Below, piece by piece: positions 9,121 through 18,215 of a stretch of 64,000 nt of DNA; the stretch's first letter is position 1; each line of letters begins with the position of its first letter. This stretch comes from Halorarum halophilum. Its GTDB lineage: Archaea; Halobacteriota; Halobacteria; Halobacteriales; Haloferacaceae. The DNA is taken from NCBI RefSeq assembly GCF_013401515.1, contig NZ_CP058529.1, positions 2,790,001 through 2,854,000 on the forward strand, in the 5' to 3' direction. The notes beneath the pieces are model-generated. The model worked only from the letters and a program-made list of their open reading frames with translations, did not search any database and was not told the DNA's origin. Made by a program: the position numbers and the translations under genes.

Positions 9121-10793
9121 TCGCCGGCGTCTTCCTCCAGAGCGGCCTCCTCCCGGAGGGGCTGAACGTCTCGTTCAAACTCGCGCCGGCTATCCTGGTC
9201 GTCGCCATGCTGACCCTGTTCCTGGGCATCGGATACGCGTTCCGCGTCGCCGACACCGAGGAGATGTGGGTCGCCGGTCGCTCCATCGGGAACGTCGAGA
9301 ACGGGATGGCCATCGGCGCGAACTGGATGTCGGCCGCGTCGTACCTCGGGATGGCGGCGCTCATCGCGCTGTCAGGGTTCTACGGCCTCGCGTTCGTCGT
9401 CGGCTGGTCGGCGGGCTACTTCATCCTCCTCATCTTCCTGGCCGCGCAGATGCGCCGGTTCGGGAAGTACACCGCCCCAGATTTCGTCGGCGATCGCTTC
9501 AACTCCGACGCCGCCCGGGCCATCGCGGCGGTCACGACGTTCCTCATCGGCTTCGTATACGCCATCGGGCAGGCGCGCGGCATGGGCCTGGTCGGGCTCT
9601 ACATCTTCGGCGACATCGGTATCCCCGGGCTGAGCGGCTACCAGTCGATGGTCGTCCTGATGATGACGATCACCGTCGGCTACCTGACGCTCTCGGGGAT
9701 GCTGGGCGCGACGAAGAACATGGCCGTCCAGTTCGTCATCCTCATCGTCGCGTTCCTCGTCGGCCTGTACGCGGTCGGCTACACGCAGGGGTACTCGACG
9801 GTCCTGCCCCAGATCGAGTACGGGGCGATGATCGGCTCGCTCAGTTCGGAGTTCAGCGAGCCGTTCGTCAACGAGAGCTACTACCTCTGGATCGCGACGG
9901 CGTTCTCGCTGGTCGTCGGGACCTGCGGGCTGCCGCACGTGCTCGTGCGGTTCTACACGGTCGAGAGCGAGCGGACCGCCCGCTGGTCGACCGTCTGGGG
10001 CCTGTTCTTCATCTGCCTGCTGTACCTCTCGGCGCCGGCGTTCGCCGCCTTCGGGACCGACCTGTACACGAAGAACATCGGCCCGACGTTCGGTGACCCC
10101 GGGATGACCAGCGCCGCCGGCGACGTCATCGTCGTGCTGGCGACGCAGTTGGCGGGACTGCCCCAGTGGTTCGTCGGCATCGTCGCGGCGGGCGGCATCG
10201 CCGCGGCCATCGCGACGGTGTCCGGCCTGTTCATCGCCGGCTCGTCGGCCATCTCCCACGACATCTACGCGACCATCGTCAACGAGGACGCGAGCCAGCG
10301 CCAGCAGGTGCTGGTCGGCCGTCTGAGCATCGTCGCGCTCGGCGTCGTCACGACGCTGGCCGCGCTGGACCCCGCGGCGCCCATCGCCGCGCTGGTCTCG
10401 TACGCGTTCTCGCTCGCCGGCGCGGTCCTGTTCCCGATGTTCTTCCTCGGACTCTGGTGGGAGAACACGAACCGGCAGGGCGCGCTGGCGGGCATGACGA
10501 CCGGCCTGGTCATCTGGACCGTCCCGATGATCAACGAGGTGCTGCCGACCTACGTCGGCTCCGGCGAGCCCTACTCGGCGACGCTGGCGGCGGTGGTGCC
10601 CGCGATCGGGTCGGCGCTGATCGCCGTTCCCGTCGTGTTCGCCGTCACCATCGGCGTCTCGCTGCTGACGGGCGAACCCGATATGGAGACCAAGCGGCTG
10701 GTCCGGCAGTGTCACAGCCCGGAGCCGATGACGAGGATGCAGTCCGCCGAGGACATCGCGGCGACCGACGGCGGCGAACCGGGGGACGACTGA
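9117..10793 (+). CDS. Sodium:solute symporter (SSS family), probable acetate/monocarboxylate transporter
   Basis: The protein has 558 residues and about 13 hydrophobic segments. Typical SSS blocks are present: EEMWVAGRSIGNVENGMAIG and ANWMSAASYLGMAAL near the N-terminus, YTAPDFVGDRFNS, LSGMLGATKNMAVQF and GCGLPHVLVRFYTV-like CGLPHVLVRFYT. These resemble the ActP-type acetate branch of the family. Coupling to the DUF4212 subunit and position after acs point to import of acetate with sodium. The substrate is inferred from context and is not proven by the sequence. Confidence 0.9.
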   Translation: MIAGVFLQSGLLPEGLNVSFKLAPAILVVAMLTLFLGIGYAFRVADTEEMWVAGRSIGNVENGMAIGANWMSAASYLGMAALIALSGFYGLAFVVGWSAGYFILLIFLAAQMRRFGKYTAPDFVGDRFNSDAARAIAAVTTFLIGFVYAIGQARGMGLVGLYIFGDIGIPGLSGYQSMVVLMMTITVGYLTLSGMLGATKNMAVQFVILIVAFLVGLYAVGYTQGYSTVLPQIEYGAMIGSLSSEFSEPFVNESYYLWIATAFSLVVGTCGLPHVLVRFYTVESERTARWSTVWGLFFICLLYLSAPAFAAFGTDLYTKNIGPTFGDPGMTSAAGDVIVVLATQLAGLPQWFVGIVAAGGIAAAIATVSGLFIAGSSAISHDIYATIVNEDASQRQQVLVGRLSIVALGVVTTLAALDPAAPIAALVSYAFSLAGAVLFPMFFLGLWWENTNRQGALAGMTTGLVIWTVPMINEVLPTYVGSGEPYSATLAAVVPAIGSALIAVPVVFAVTIGVSLLTGEPDMETKRLVRQCHSPEPMTRMQSAEDIAATDGGEPGDD

Positions 10794-10958
10794 CCGTGTC
10801 CGAACCCGCTTCCGTTCCGACCGACGGGAACGTCGTCGCGGAACTGGCGGTCGCCGGGGCGACCTGCGCTCGCCGTCGACGAGCGAGGTCGGGAGAGCCT
10901 CGGGGGTGCACGCCACACCACGGTCGACGATGAGCGTCACCCGTCGCGAGTGCCGGCG

Positions 10959-11174
10959 ATGAGCCGGCTCGAAGCGATCGGCGAACACGTCCGGGAGAAC
11001 CGGTCGGGCATGTTCGTCGACCTCGTGTTCGCCATGACGTGGGTGACGGCAGTCTCCGTCGTCTTCGAGTGGCTCGAGGGGCCGCGCTGGGCCTACTACC
11101 TCGCGATGCTCGCGGGCGTCCTCGCCTACTACGGTTTCTTCTGGTCACTGGAGGCCGCGAGGGGTTCGGGCTGA
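10959..11174 (+). CDS. Small two-helix membrane protein
   Basis: The protein has 71 residues. A short amphipathic start (MSRLEAIGEHVRENRSG) is followed by two hydrophobic helices (VDLVFAMTWVTAVSVVF and WAYYLAMLAGVLAYYGFFW). I do not recognise a named family. It lies 165 bases after the symporter gene on the same strand. The stretch 10794-10958 between them holds no gene I can support. The start at 10959 (ATG) is preferred over GTG at 10950. Confidence 0.6.
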   Translation: MSRLEAIGEHVRENRSGMFVDLVFAMTWVTAVSVVFEWLEGPRWAYYLAMLAGVLAYYGFFWSLEAARGSG

Positions 11175-11327
11175 GTCCCCCTCGCCGACCCGATTCCCGA
11201 GCGAGGGAACCAACCCGAAAATGGGGAAGATCCGTCCGTTGAGTGCGTCATCGACTTTTCTTCACACTTGACCGGTGGTACCACCCCGCAACGATTATCA
11301 CGAATGTACCGGAACTTCCGGGCGAGC

Positions 11328-12938
11328 ATGGAGAAACCGCTGCTGGCTACGGACTTCCTCGACCGCGCCCGCCGGAACTACGGGGACCACGAGGCCGTCC
11401 TCGCCGTCGACGGGACGCGCTACACCTACGAGGAACTGGGAGCGCGCGCCGACGGGTTCGCCGCGGCGCTGCAGGAACGCGGCGTCGAGAAGGGGGACCG
11501 CGTCGCGGTCCTCGACCCGAACACGCACTACCACCTGGAGGCGGCCTACGGGAACTTCCAGGTCGGCGCGGTCCACACGCCGCTGAACTACCGGCTCGTG
11601 GAGTCCGACTTCGAGTACATCTTGAACGACGCCGGGGTGACCGCAATATACGCCGACGCCGAGTACGCCGACCGCATCGAGTCCGTCCGCGACACCATCC
11701 CGACGGAGACGTTCGTCACGAACGACGCCGACGCCGTCGAGGGCGACTGGGAGGAGTTCGACGCGATCATCGAGGAGGCGGGCGAGTACGACCGCCCCGA
11801 GATGCACGAGGACGAGGTGATCACCATCAACTACACCTCGGGCACCACCGGCGACCCGAAGGGCGTCTGTCGGACCCACCGGACCGAGACGCTCCACGCC
11901 TACCTCATCTCGGTCCACCAGGAGCTCCGCGACGACGACACCTACCTCTGGACGCTCCCGATGTTCCACGTGAACGGCTGGGGCCACCTCTACGCCGTCA
12001 CGGGGATGGGCGCCCGGCACGTCTGCACCCGCGGCGTCGACGCCGGCGAGGTGTTCGACCGCCTCCGGAACGAGGACGTGTCGTACTTCTGTGCGGCGCC
12101 GACGGTGCTGAAGATGCTCGGCGACCACCACGACGAGCACGGCGGCCCCGTCGACGGCGGGCAGGACGTCCGCGTCGCTACCGCCGGCGCCGCCCCGCCG
12201 GAGGCGACCATCCGTACCGTCGAGGACGAGTTCGGCTGGTACCTCAAGCACGTGTACGGCGCCACCGAGACCGGCCCGCTCATCACCACCTCGGACGCCC
12301 GGCGGTACTTCGAGGACGGCTCGGACGACCGCTTCGCGGTGAAGAAGACGCAGGGCTTCGGCTACCTCGGCACGGAGATCCGCGTCGTCGACGAGGACGG
12401 CGAGGACGTGCCCGAGGACGGCGAGTCGATCGGGGAGATCGTCGTCCGCGGCAACCAGGTAATGGACGGCTACTGGGAGAAGCCCGAGGCGACCGAGGAG
12501 GCGTTCAACGACCGCGTGGAGGGGTACTACCACCTGGGCGACCTCGCGGCCGTCGACGGGAACGGGATGCTCGTCATCCAGGACCGCAAGAAGGACATCA
12601 TCATCTCCGGCGGGGAGAACATCTCCTCCATCGAACTGGAGGACGCGCTGTTCGACCACGACGCGGTCGGCGACGTCGCGGTCATTCCCGTGCCGAGCGA
12701 GGAGTGGGGCGAGACGCCCAAGGCGTTCGTCGTCCCCGCGAACGGCGACGTCGGCGACCCGGGGACGAGCGAGGCCGACCTGATCGACTTCTGCCGCGAG
12801 CGCCTCGCCTCGTTCAAGGTGCCAAAGCACGTCGAGTTCGTGAAACAGCTCCCGAAGACGGCGACGGGGAAGGTCCAGAAGTACGAACTGCGCCAGCAGG
12901 AGTGGGAGGGCGAGGAGCGGATGGTCGGCGAGGGATGA
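11328..12938 (+). CDS. Acyl-CoA ligase (AMP-binding, medium/long-chain type)
   Basis: The protein has 536 residues. Motifs include INYTSGTTGDPKGVCRTH near 166-183, YGATETGP, YYHLGDLAAVDGNGMLVIQDR, KDIIISGGENISSIELE and the catalytic lysine in PKTATGKVQKYEL. This is the fatty-acyl-CoA synthetase branch (AlkK-like) and not the acetate type, since the aromatic WWQTE block is absent. It activates a carboxylic acid to its CoA thioester for beta-oxidation; chain length cannot be read. The start MEKPLLATDFLDRAR is chosen because it aligns with the usual family N-terminus and lies 30-35 bases after a TATA-like GATTATCAC at 11290. Longer in-frame starts at 11268 and 11304 conflict with that promoter. 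Confidence 0.9.
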   Translation: MEKPLLATDFLDRARRNYGDHEAVLAVDGTRYTYEELGARADGFAAALQERGVEKGDRVAVLDPNTHYHLEAAYGNFQVGAVHTPLNYRLVESDFEYILNDAGVTAIYADAEYADRIESVRDTIPTETFVTNDADAVEGDWEEFDAIIEEAGEYDRPEMHEDEVITINYTSGTTGDPKGVCRTHRTETLHAYLISVHQELRDDDTYLWTLPMFHVNGWGHLYAVTGMGARHVCTRGVDAGEVFDRLRNEDVSYFCAAPTVLKMLGDHHDEHGGPVDGGQDVRVATAGAAPPEATIRTVEDEFGWYLKHVYGATETGPLITTSDARRYFEDGSDDRFAVKKTQGFGYLGTEIRVVDEDGEDVPEDGESIGEIVVRGNQVMDGYWEKPEATEEAFNDRVEGYYHLGDLAAVDGNGMLVIQDRKKDIIISGGENISSIELEDALFDHDAVGDVAVIPVPSEEWGETPKAFVVPANGDVGDPGTSEADLIDFCRERLASFKVPKHVEFVKQLPKTATGKVQKYELRQQEWEGEERMVGEG

Positions 12939-13128
12939 TCCGGCACTTCTGACGCAGGTGTCCGGTTTTTCGACGTCGAACGTCCGAATCGAAGATCGCT
13001 GAACGACCTCGCTCGGCTCATCGTCGCCCGTCCTCGCGCGCGGAGAAAACACTATCTAACGCTATCCTACCGAACTGCTACTTGTAGCTACGACGGCGGG
13101 TTTCGCCTCCCGTACCGACGGCGGTCGG

Positions 13129-13932
13129 CTACCGGAACACGTCGGTCCCGCCGCCGGCGCTCGCGCCGTCGCCGAAGCGGAAGCCGCCCTGGTCGTTCCC
13201 GACCGTCATGCCGAGCACGTCGGGGCGACGGCGCAGCGAGTCGGCGACCTCGCGGTAGGCGGCGGCGGCCCCGGAGTTCGGCGCGTACGCCACCGCCGGC
13301 TGGCCGGCGTCCTGCGACTCGGGGATGACCTCGTCGTGCGGGACGTGGCCGAGCAGCGGCGTCTCGAGGAAGTTCGCGATGCGGTTCGCCGGCGGCGAGC
13401 GGCCGGTGCCCGACTTGGTCAGCACGACCCCGCCCACGGGCGCGTCGGCGCGCTCGGCGACGGTCATCGTCTTGTCCGCGTCGCGCACCGACGCGACCCG
13501 TGGCGTCGAGACGAGCACCGAGGCGTCCGCGAGCCCCATCGGCACGACCGTCTCGCGGCTCACGCCGGCACCCGTGTCGACGATGACGGTGTCGTACCGC
13601 GCCTTCAGCGCGTCGAGCGCGCCGGGGAAGCGGTCGAGGTCCGAGTTCACGAACCCGTCGAGTTCCGTCCCGCTCGGCACGACGTCGAAGCCGCCGGGCG
13701 CGGGGTAGGTGGCGTCGCCGACGCCCGCGCCGCCCGCGAGCACGTCGTGGAACGTCCTGCCGCCCCCGGTGTCGACGTCGAGGAAGTCGACCGCGTTCGC
13801 CATCGCGAGGTCCGCCTCAACGACGACGACCGCCCGGCCGTCCTCGGCCAGCGCGGCAGCGAGGTTGAGGCTCGTCGTCGTCTTCCCAACGCCGCCCTTC
13901 GCGCCGACGACGGCGAGCACTCGTCCGTCCAT
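13129..13932 (-). CDS. MinD/ParA-like P-loop ATPase
   Basis: The protein has 267 residues. The deviant Walker A motif GAKGGVGKTTTSLNLA sits near 10-25. VVVEADLAMAN replaces the usual DADLG block, and VIVDTGAGVSRET is Walker B. The C-terminus is Gly-rich and lacks a clear amphipathic MinD membrane helix. Haloarchaea carry several MinD paralogues; some place archaella and chemoreceptor arrays and others have unknown roles. No partner gene adjoins it, so the job is open. A TATA-like CTTAATTA near 13960 lies 28 bases upstream on the minus strand. Confidence 0.9.
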   Translation of the reverse strand: MDGRVLAVVGAKGGVGKTTTSLNLAAALAEDGRAVVVVEADLAMANAVDFLDVDTGGGRTFHDVLAGGAGVGDATYPAPGGFDVVPSGTELDGFVNSDLDRFPGALDALKARYDTVIVDTGAGVSRETVVPMGLADASVLVSTPRVASVRDADKTMTVAERADAPVGGVVLTKSGTGRSPPANRIANFLETPLLGHVPHDEVIPESQDAGQPAVAYAPNSGAAAAYREVADSLRRRPDVLGMTVGNDQGGFRFGDGASAGGGTDVFR

Positions 13933-13994
13933 GCCACCACGGCGCGAGGTCCGAACTTAATTACGGTGCCCCGAGTATCCGAACTGATACCGTC

Positions 13995-14756
13995 TCAGAG
14001 GTAGGCTGCGTCCCACCGGGTCGGCTTCCGGCGGTTGCCGCACTCGGGACACTCCACGGTCCCCATCGAGTCCACGAGCGGGGAGAAGCTCTCGCAGTTC
14101 CCGCAGAAGTACCCCTCCCGCGTCGTCCGGTCGCTGTCGGAGTAGGACGGGTAGAACGGCGCCTTGGAGGCCCGCTCGGCCTCGTCGTAGGCGACGAACA
14201 GCGACCGGCCGTCGGCGGTGACGCGTTCCTCCGTGGTCACCGTCTCCCCGGCGGCGTCCTCGTCCGGGAACTTGGTGTACAGGCGCTCGCTGAACGTCTC
14301 GCCACCGATCTCCACCTCGCGCTCGGGGCCGGCCGTGAACCCCTCCTCCGCGTAGAACTCCGTCCCCGACTCGTTCGCGACGAGCACGCGACCCTCGATC
14401 CGGGTCGCGCCCCGTTCGAGGAGTTCGGCCTCCACCCGACGGAGCAGGTCGCTCCCGACGCCGTGCCCGCGGTGGTCGGGGTGGACGTGGAGCCAGTCCA
14501 GCTGGCCGATCCGCTCGCGTCGGTCGACGAAGTAGCTCTGAACGAAGCCGACGACCTCGCCGTCCTCCTCGGCGACGACGAACACCGCGTCGTCGTCGTC
14601 CAGCTCCCTCGAGAGTTCCTCGGTCTCGTACCACGACTCGACGGCGTCCTCGATAGCCCCCTCCGAGAGGACGTGACCGTAGGACGCCTCCAGCGACGCG
14701 TTGGCGACCGCACGGACGTCCTCCACGTCGTCGGGGGTTGCATCACGCAGATCCAT
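13995..14756 (-). CDS. GNAT acetyltransferase fused to a DUF5816-like zinc ribbon
   Basis: The protein has 253 residues. Residues 1-170 form a GNAT domain with the acetyl-CoA loop HPDHRGHGVGSDLLRR near 95-110 and the terminal NESGTEFYAEEGF block. Residues 170-253 are a separate region ending with two pairs of cysteines (YFCGNCESF and VECPECGNRR), a zinc ribbon as in haloarchaeal DUF5816. The acceptor substrate is unknown. The fusion may let the ribbon recruit a protein or nucleic-acid target, which is an inference. A TATA-like element near 14787 precedes it on the minus strand. Confidence 0.85.
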   Translation of the reverse strand: MDLRDATPDDVEDVRAVANASLEASYGHVLSEGAIEDAVESWYETEELSRELDDDDAVFVVAEEDGEVVGFVQSYFVDRRERIGQLDWLHVHPDHRGHGVGSDLLRRVEAELLERGATRIEGRVLVANESGTEFYAEEGFTAGPEREVEIGGETFSERLYTKFPDEDAAGETVTTEERVTADGRSLFVAYDEAERASKAPFYPSYSDSDRTTREGYFCGNCESFSPLVDSMGTVECPECGNRRKPTRWDAAYL

Positions 14757-14854
14757 GTGGGGGTCGTTAGCACGGAAGGGGCCTAAAGTATGCGGCAGTT
14801 TCCGACGCTGCCGCGAGCCGTGCCACTTAGTACCAAGAGGCCGATGTCATGGGT

Positions 14855-15529
14855 ATGGCCGAGACGCTCTGCTTCGACATGTACGGGACGCTGTGTGACA
14901 CGAGCAGCGTCCGGGAGACGCTCGCGGCGGAACTCGCCGTGCCGGAGGCGCTGGTCGCGGAACTCGACGCCACCTGGCGGGCGAAACAGCTCCAGTACTC
15001 CTACCAGGCCGCCCTGATGGACGACTACCGGCCGTTCTGGGAAGTGACGCGGGACGCGCTGGCGTTCGCGCTCGACCAGTGGGACGTCGAGGCCGACGAG
15101 CCGATCCGCGAGCGACTCCTCGGCGCCTACGAGCACCTCGACCCGTTCCCCGACGCCGTGGAGACGCTGACCAGGCTCTCGGAGGTGGGCCACACCGTGA
15201 CGGTGCTCTCGAACGGGAACCCGGAGATGCTCGAAACGCTGGCGGAGAACGCCGGCCTGTCGGCCCACCTCGACGACGTCGTCAGCGCCGACGAGGTGTC
15301 CACGTTCAAACCGAACCCGACGGTGTACGAGAACGCGGCCGCGCGCACCGGCAGCGACGTCGGGGAGTGCCGCCTCGTCTCCGGCAACGCCTGGGACGTC
15401 GCGGGCGCCGGGAACGCCGGGCTCATGACCGCCTGGGTGAACCGGGGCAACGACCCGTTCGAACGGATCGGCGTCGAACCCTCGATCAGGGTCGCCTCGC
15501 TCGCGGGCGTCGCGGACGAACTCGCCTGA
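14855..15529 (+). CDS. HAD hydrolase, haloacid dehalogenase type II-like
   Basis: The protein has 224 residues. HAD motif I is CFDMYGTLCDT (nucleophile Asp near residue 8), motif II is VLSNGNPEML, motif III Lys is in STFKPNPTVYE, and motif IV is SGNAWDVAGAGNAG. The order and the motif II wording are those of (S)-2-haloacid dehalogenases, which replace a halogen with hydroxyl. The motif IV block is altered from the common SSNPWD type, so a general phosphatase or another HAD substrate is possible. The ATG at 14855 lies about 27 bases after CACTTAGTACC. Confidence 0.85.
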   Translation: MAETLCFDMYGTLCDTSSVRETLAAELAVPEALVAELDATWRAKQLQYSYQAALMDDYRPFWEVTRDALAFALDQWDVEADEPIRERLLGAYEHLDPFPDAVETLTRLSEVGHTVTVLSNGNPEMLETLAENAGLSAHLDDVVSADEVSTFKPNPTVYENAAARTGSDVGECRLVSGNAWDVAGAGNAGLMTAWVNRGNDPFERIGVEPSIRVASLAGVADELA

Positions 15530-15661
15530 CGGACCCGGCGAACCTGGCAATCGAACCCCAACATATCCGCCTATTTCGGCCGATCACGTCCACGTTCTCC
15601 GCCGTCACCGGAAACGGTTCGTGAGTTTCTTTCCCCAATGGCGTGACTGAAACGGCATCAG

Positions 15662-15698
15662 TGTGATAACCATTATCATAGTGGATATGGGAATCACA
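15662..15698 (+). promoter_or_regulatory. Inverted repeats upstream of the first HAAT importer operon
   Basis: The gap 15530-15771 has no gene. It contains a perfect short palindrome GATAA-CCA-TTATC (15665-15677) nested in wider arms TGTGAT (15662-15667) and ATCACA (15693-15698). AT-rich TATA-like words and the start of the binding-protein gene follow. The location suggests an operator for the operon, but no binding factor is identified. Confidence 0.35.
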
Positions 15699-15771
15699 TA
15701 TTACCAATATTAACATACACTAAGGGAATATACCCGGAACGTTCATTAACAACCTTCTCACGCGTAGTTGC

Positions 15772-17151
15772 ATGGCTCGAGATACCAACTCGCTGAACAG
15801 GCGTGACGTGCTGAAGGCCTCAGGTGCCGCTGGCGTGGCCGGACTCGCCGGACTGGCCGGCTGTACGCAGGACGGCAACGGCGGCGGTAACGGCGGCGGC
15901 AACGGTGGCGGCGACGGGGAGGACTACCCGTCGCTCGGCAACTTCCCCATCGAGGGCGACACCGCGACGTTCGGCTTCAACGTGCCGACGTCCGGCCCGT
16001 ACTCCTCGGAGGGCGAGGACGAACTCCGCGCCTACAAGCTCGCGGTCAAGCACCTCAACAACGGCGGGGGCTGGGTAGACGACTTCGGCGACCTCTCCGG
16101 CGATGGCGTGCTCGGATACGAGATCGACTTCGTCGAGGGCGACACGGCGACGGACGCCGACACCGCGCGCGAGTCCGCCTCCCGCATGGTCCAGCGTGAC
16201 AACGTCATCATGTTCTCGGGCGGCTCCTCGAGCGCGACCGCCATCGCACAGCAGGGCCTTGCACAGAGTCAGAAGGTCCTGTTCATGTGCTGTCTGACCC
16301 ACTCGAACGACACGACCGGGAAGGACTGCGTTCGGTACAGCTTCCGGGAGATGTTCAACGCGTACATGACCGGGCAGGCGCTGGCGCCCGTCGTCACGGG
16401 GGAGTACGGGGACGACCTCTCCTTCTACCAGCTGTACGCCGACTACAGCTGGGGGCAGACCCAGCAGGAGTCGATGAAGCAGTTCTTCGAGGAGGCCGGC
16501 TGGTCGCAGGTCGACAGCGTCGCGACGCCGCTCGGCGAGAGCGACTACCAGTCGTACCTCTCGGAGGCGGCCAACTCCGGCGCGGAGGCGCTGTTCCTCA
16601 ACCACTACGGGCTGGACGGCGCGAACTCCCTCCAGCAGGCCATCGAAGCCGGCCTCGACCAGAACATGGAGATCGTGATGCCGCTGTACAACCGCCCGAT
16701 GGCCCAGGCGGCCGGCGGCGCCATCGAGGGTATCTTCGGCACCATCGCGTGGGACTCCCAGATCGACAACGAGCCGTCGAACTCCTTCACCCAGTTCTTC
16801 GGCGACGAGTACAACGGTCGGGTACCGTCCGGGCCGGCCCAGCTGGCGTACGCCCAGACGCTGCAGTACGCGGCGGCCGCCGAGCGCGCGGGGACGTTCT
16901 ACCCGCCGGAGGTCATCCGCCAGCTCGAGGACTACGAGTACGACAACATCGGGATGGGCCAGGAGACGATGCGCAAGTGCGACCACCAGGCGCAGCGGGA
17001 CATCCCGGTCGTCCGGGGGCTGCCCGAGTCCGAACAGGGTCAGGGCCAGTTCTTCGAACTGGTCAACGTCACCTCCCGCGACGACGTGGGCTACGCGTGC
17101 GACGAAGGCCCGGCAGCCGAGTGCGAACTCGGCGAGTACGGCGACGAATAG
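15772..17151 (+). CDS. HAAT-type ABC importer, substrate-binding lipoprotein
   Basis: The protein has 459 residues. A Tat signal with NRRDVLKASGAAG is followed by a lipobox LAGC near residue 28 and a Gly/Asn linker, so it is a membrane-anchored extracellular lipoprotein. The body is a periplasmic-binding type 1 fold (GDTATFGFNVPTSGPYSSEG start, then MFSGGSSSATA). It matches the branched-chain amino acid, urea and amide (LivJ/UrtA/AmiC) superfamily. The two cysteines in MCCLTHS and others such as GKDC, MRKC, YACDEG and ECELG are unusually many for an extracellular haloarchaeal protein and might form disulfides. The ligand is unknown. The transporter genes follow. Confidence 0.92.
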   Translation: MARDTNSLNRRDVLKASGAAGVAGLAGLAGCTQDGNGGGNGGGNGGGDGEDYPSLGNFPIEGDTATFGFNVPTSGPYSSEGEDELRAYKLAVKHLNNGGGWVDDFGDLSGDGVLGYEIDFVEGDTATDADTARESASRMVQRDNVIMFSGGSSSATAIAQQGLAQSQKVLFMCCLTHSNDTTGKDCVRYSFREMFNAYMTGQALAPVVTGEYGDDLSFYQLYADYSWGQTQQESMKQFFEEAGWSQVDSVATPLGESDYQSYLSEAANSGAEALFLNHYGLDGANSLQQAIEAGLDQNMEIVMPLYNRPMAQAAGGAIEGIFGTIAWDSQIDNEPSNSFTQFFGDEYNGRVPSGPAQLAYAQTLQYAAAAERAGTFYPPEVIRQLEDYEYDNIGMGQETMRKCDHQAQRDIPVVRGLPESEQGQGQFFELVNVTSRDDVGYACDEGPAAECELGEYGDE

Positions 17152-17204
17152 TCCACAGCGACAGACTCGCCACATTAATATTCGATTGTGACACACCCAT
17201 TAGC

Positions 17205-17246
17205 ATGACTGAAATTCACAGACGCCACGGGGGAGCGACGGCGTGA
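17205..17246 (+). CDS. Candidate 13-residue leader peptide coupled to livH
   Basis: An ATG at 17205 lies 27 bases after a TATA-like TTAATATT (17175-17182), as for a leaderless mRNA. It opens a 13-codon frame (MTEIHRRHGGATA). The stop codon overlaps the GTG start of livH (GTGA), in a different frame. A GGGGGAG purine run at 17229-17235 sits just before that GTG. This looks like a short translated leader that couples or tunes livH translation. It may also be chance. Confidence 0.4.
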   Translation: MTEIHRRHGGATA

Positions 17247-18214
17247 GCTTGTTCGCAGACCTCCTCGGAGTGTTCCTCAACGGGCTCCAGGCCGGCGCCA
17301 TCTACATCCTGGTGGCCATGGGGCTCTCGATCATCCTGGGGACACTCAAGTTCGTCAACTTCGCGCACGGTGCGCTGTATCTCATCGGGGCTTACGCCGG
17401 CCTCCTCATCGCGAACGAGGTGCGGCTCAGCAACGGGCTGCTCCAGCAGTACGGCTACGAGACGGTGGGACTCGATCTCGGGTTCCTCGCTGCACTGATA
17501 CTCGTCCCGGTGTTCGTGTTCGTCATCGGGCTCCTGATGGAACGGTACCTCGCACGAGCGTTCTACGACCGTCCCGACATCGACCAGATCCTCGTCACCT
17601 TCGGGCTCGCGATTATCGCCCAGGAGGCGTTCCGTGTCCTGTTCGGCGGGCAGAGCATCAACTTCGCCCGCCCGGGCTGGGCGCGCGGGCCCGTCATGTT
17701 GCCCGCCATCGGAAACTTCCCCAGGTGGCGGCTTGCCGTCATCGCCATCACCGCGGTGCTGGTGCTCCTCGTGTACCTCCTGGTTGAGTACACGGACTTC
17801 GGGCTCATCGTCCGCGCGGGCACCCGCGACCCCGAGATGGTCGAACTGCTCGGCATCAAACTGACCCGCCCGTACATCGTCATGTTCGCCATCGGCGCCG
17901 CGCTGGCCGGCGTCGCGGGCGTCGTCGGCGCGCCGCTCGAGAACGTCAACCCGAGCATCGGGATGGAGACGCTGGTCCCGGCGTTCCTCGTGGTCGTCAT
18001 CGGCGGTGTCGGCTCCATCCGTGGGGCCGTCGTCGGCGGCGTGCTCGTCGGGATGGTGTACGCCATCCTGGTGGGTGCACCGCTGGCGAGCATCCCCGTC
18101 ATCGGCGGCGCCATCTCCTGGTCGGCCTGGTCGCAGGTCGGCATCTACGCACTCGCTGCGCTCATCCTGCTCCTGCGTCCCGAGGGGCTGTTCGGGAGCG
18201 AGGAGGTGTCCTGA
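17243..18214 (+). CDS. livH: HAAT-type ABC importer permease, LivH family
   Basis: The protein has 323 residues and about eight hydrophobic segments. Family blocks are FLNGLQAGAIYILVAMGLSI, LKFVNFAHGALYLIGAYAG, DIDQILVTFGLA, GTRDPEMVELLGI and VVVIGGVGSIRGAVVGG. It forms the membrane channel with LivM. The start is GTG at 17243 with a strong purine-rich ribosome site (GGGGGAG) eight bases before, and it overlaps the stop of the small leader frame. A TATA-like element at 17175 suggests transcription from here as well as read-through from the binding-protein gene. Confidence 0.92.
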   Translation: MSLFADLLGVFLNGLQAGAIYILVAMGLSIILGTLKFVNFAHGALYLIGAYAGLLIANEVRLSNGLLQQYGYETVGLDLGFLAALILVPVFVFVIGLLMERYLARAFYDRPDIDQILVTFGLAIIAQEAFRVLFGGQSINFARPGWARGPVMLPAIGNFPRWRLAVIAITAVLVLLVYLLVEYTDFGLIVRAGTRDPEMVELLGIKLTRPYIVMFAIGAALAGVAGVVGAPLENVNPSIGMETLVPAFLVVVIGGVGSIRGAVVGGVLVGMVYAILVGAPLASIPVIGGAISWSAWSQVGIYALAALILLLRPEGLFGSEEVS

Positions 18215-18215
18215 A

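Noticed and set aside
10797-10933. A short plus-strand frame after the symporter gene (starts VSEPASVPTDGNVVAEL)
   Set aside because: The first 20 residues look protein-like, but the rest is Arg/Pro/His noise. No promoter or family supports it.
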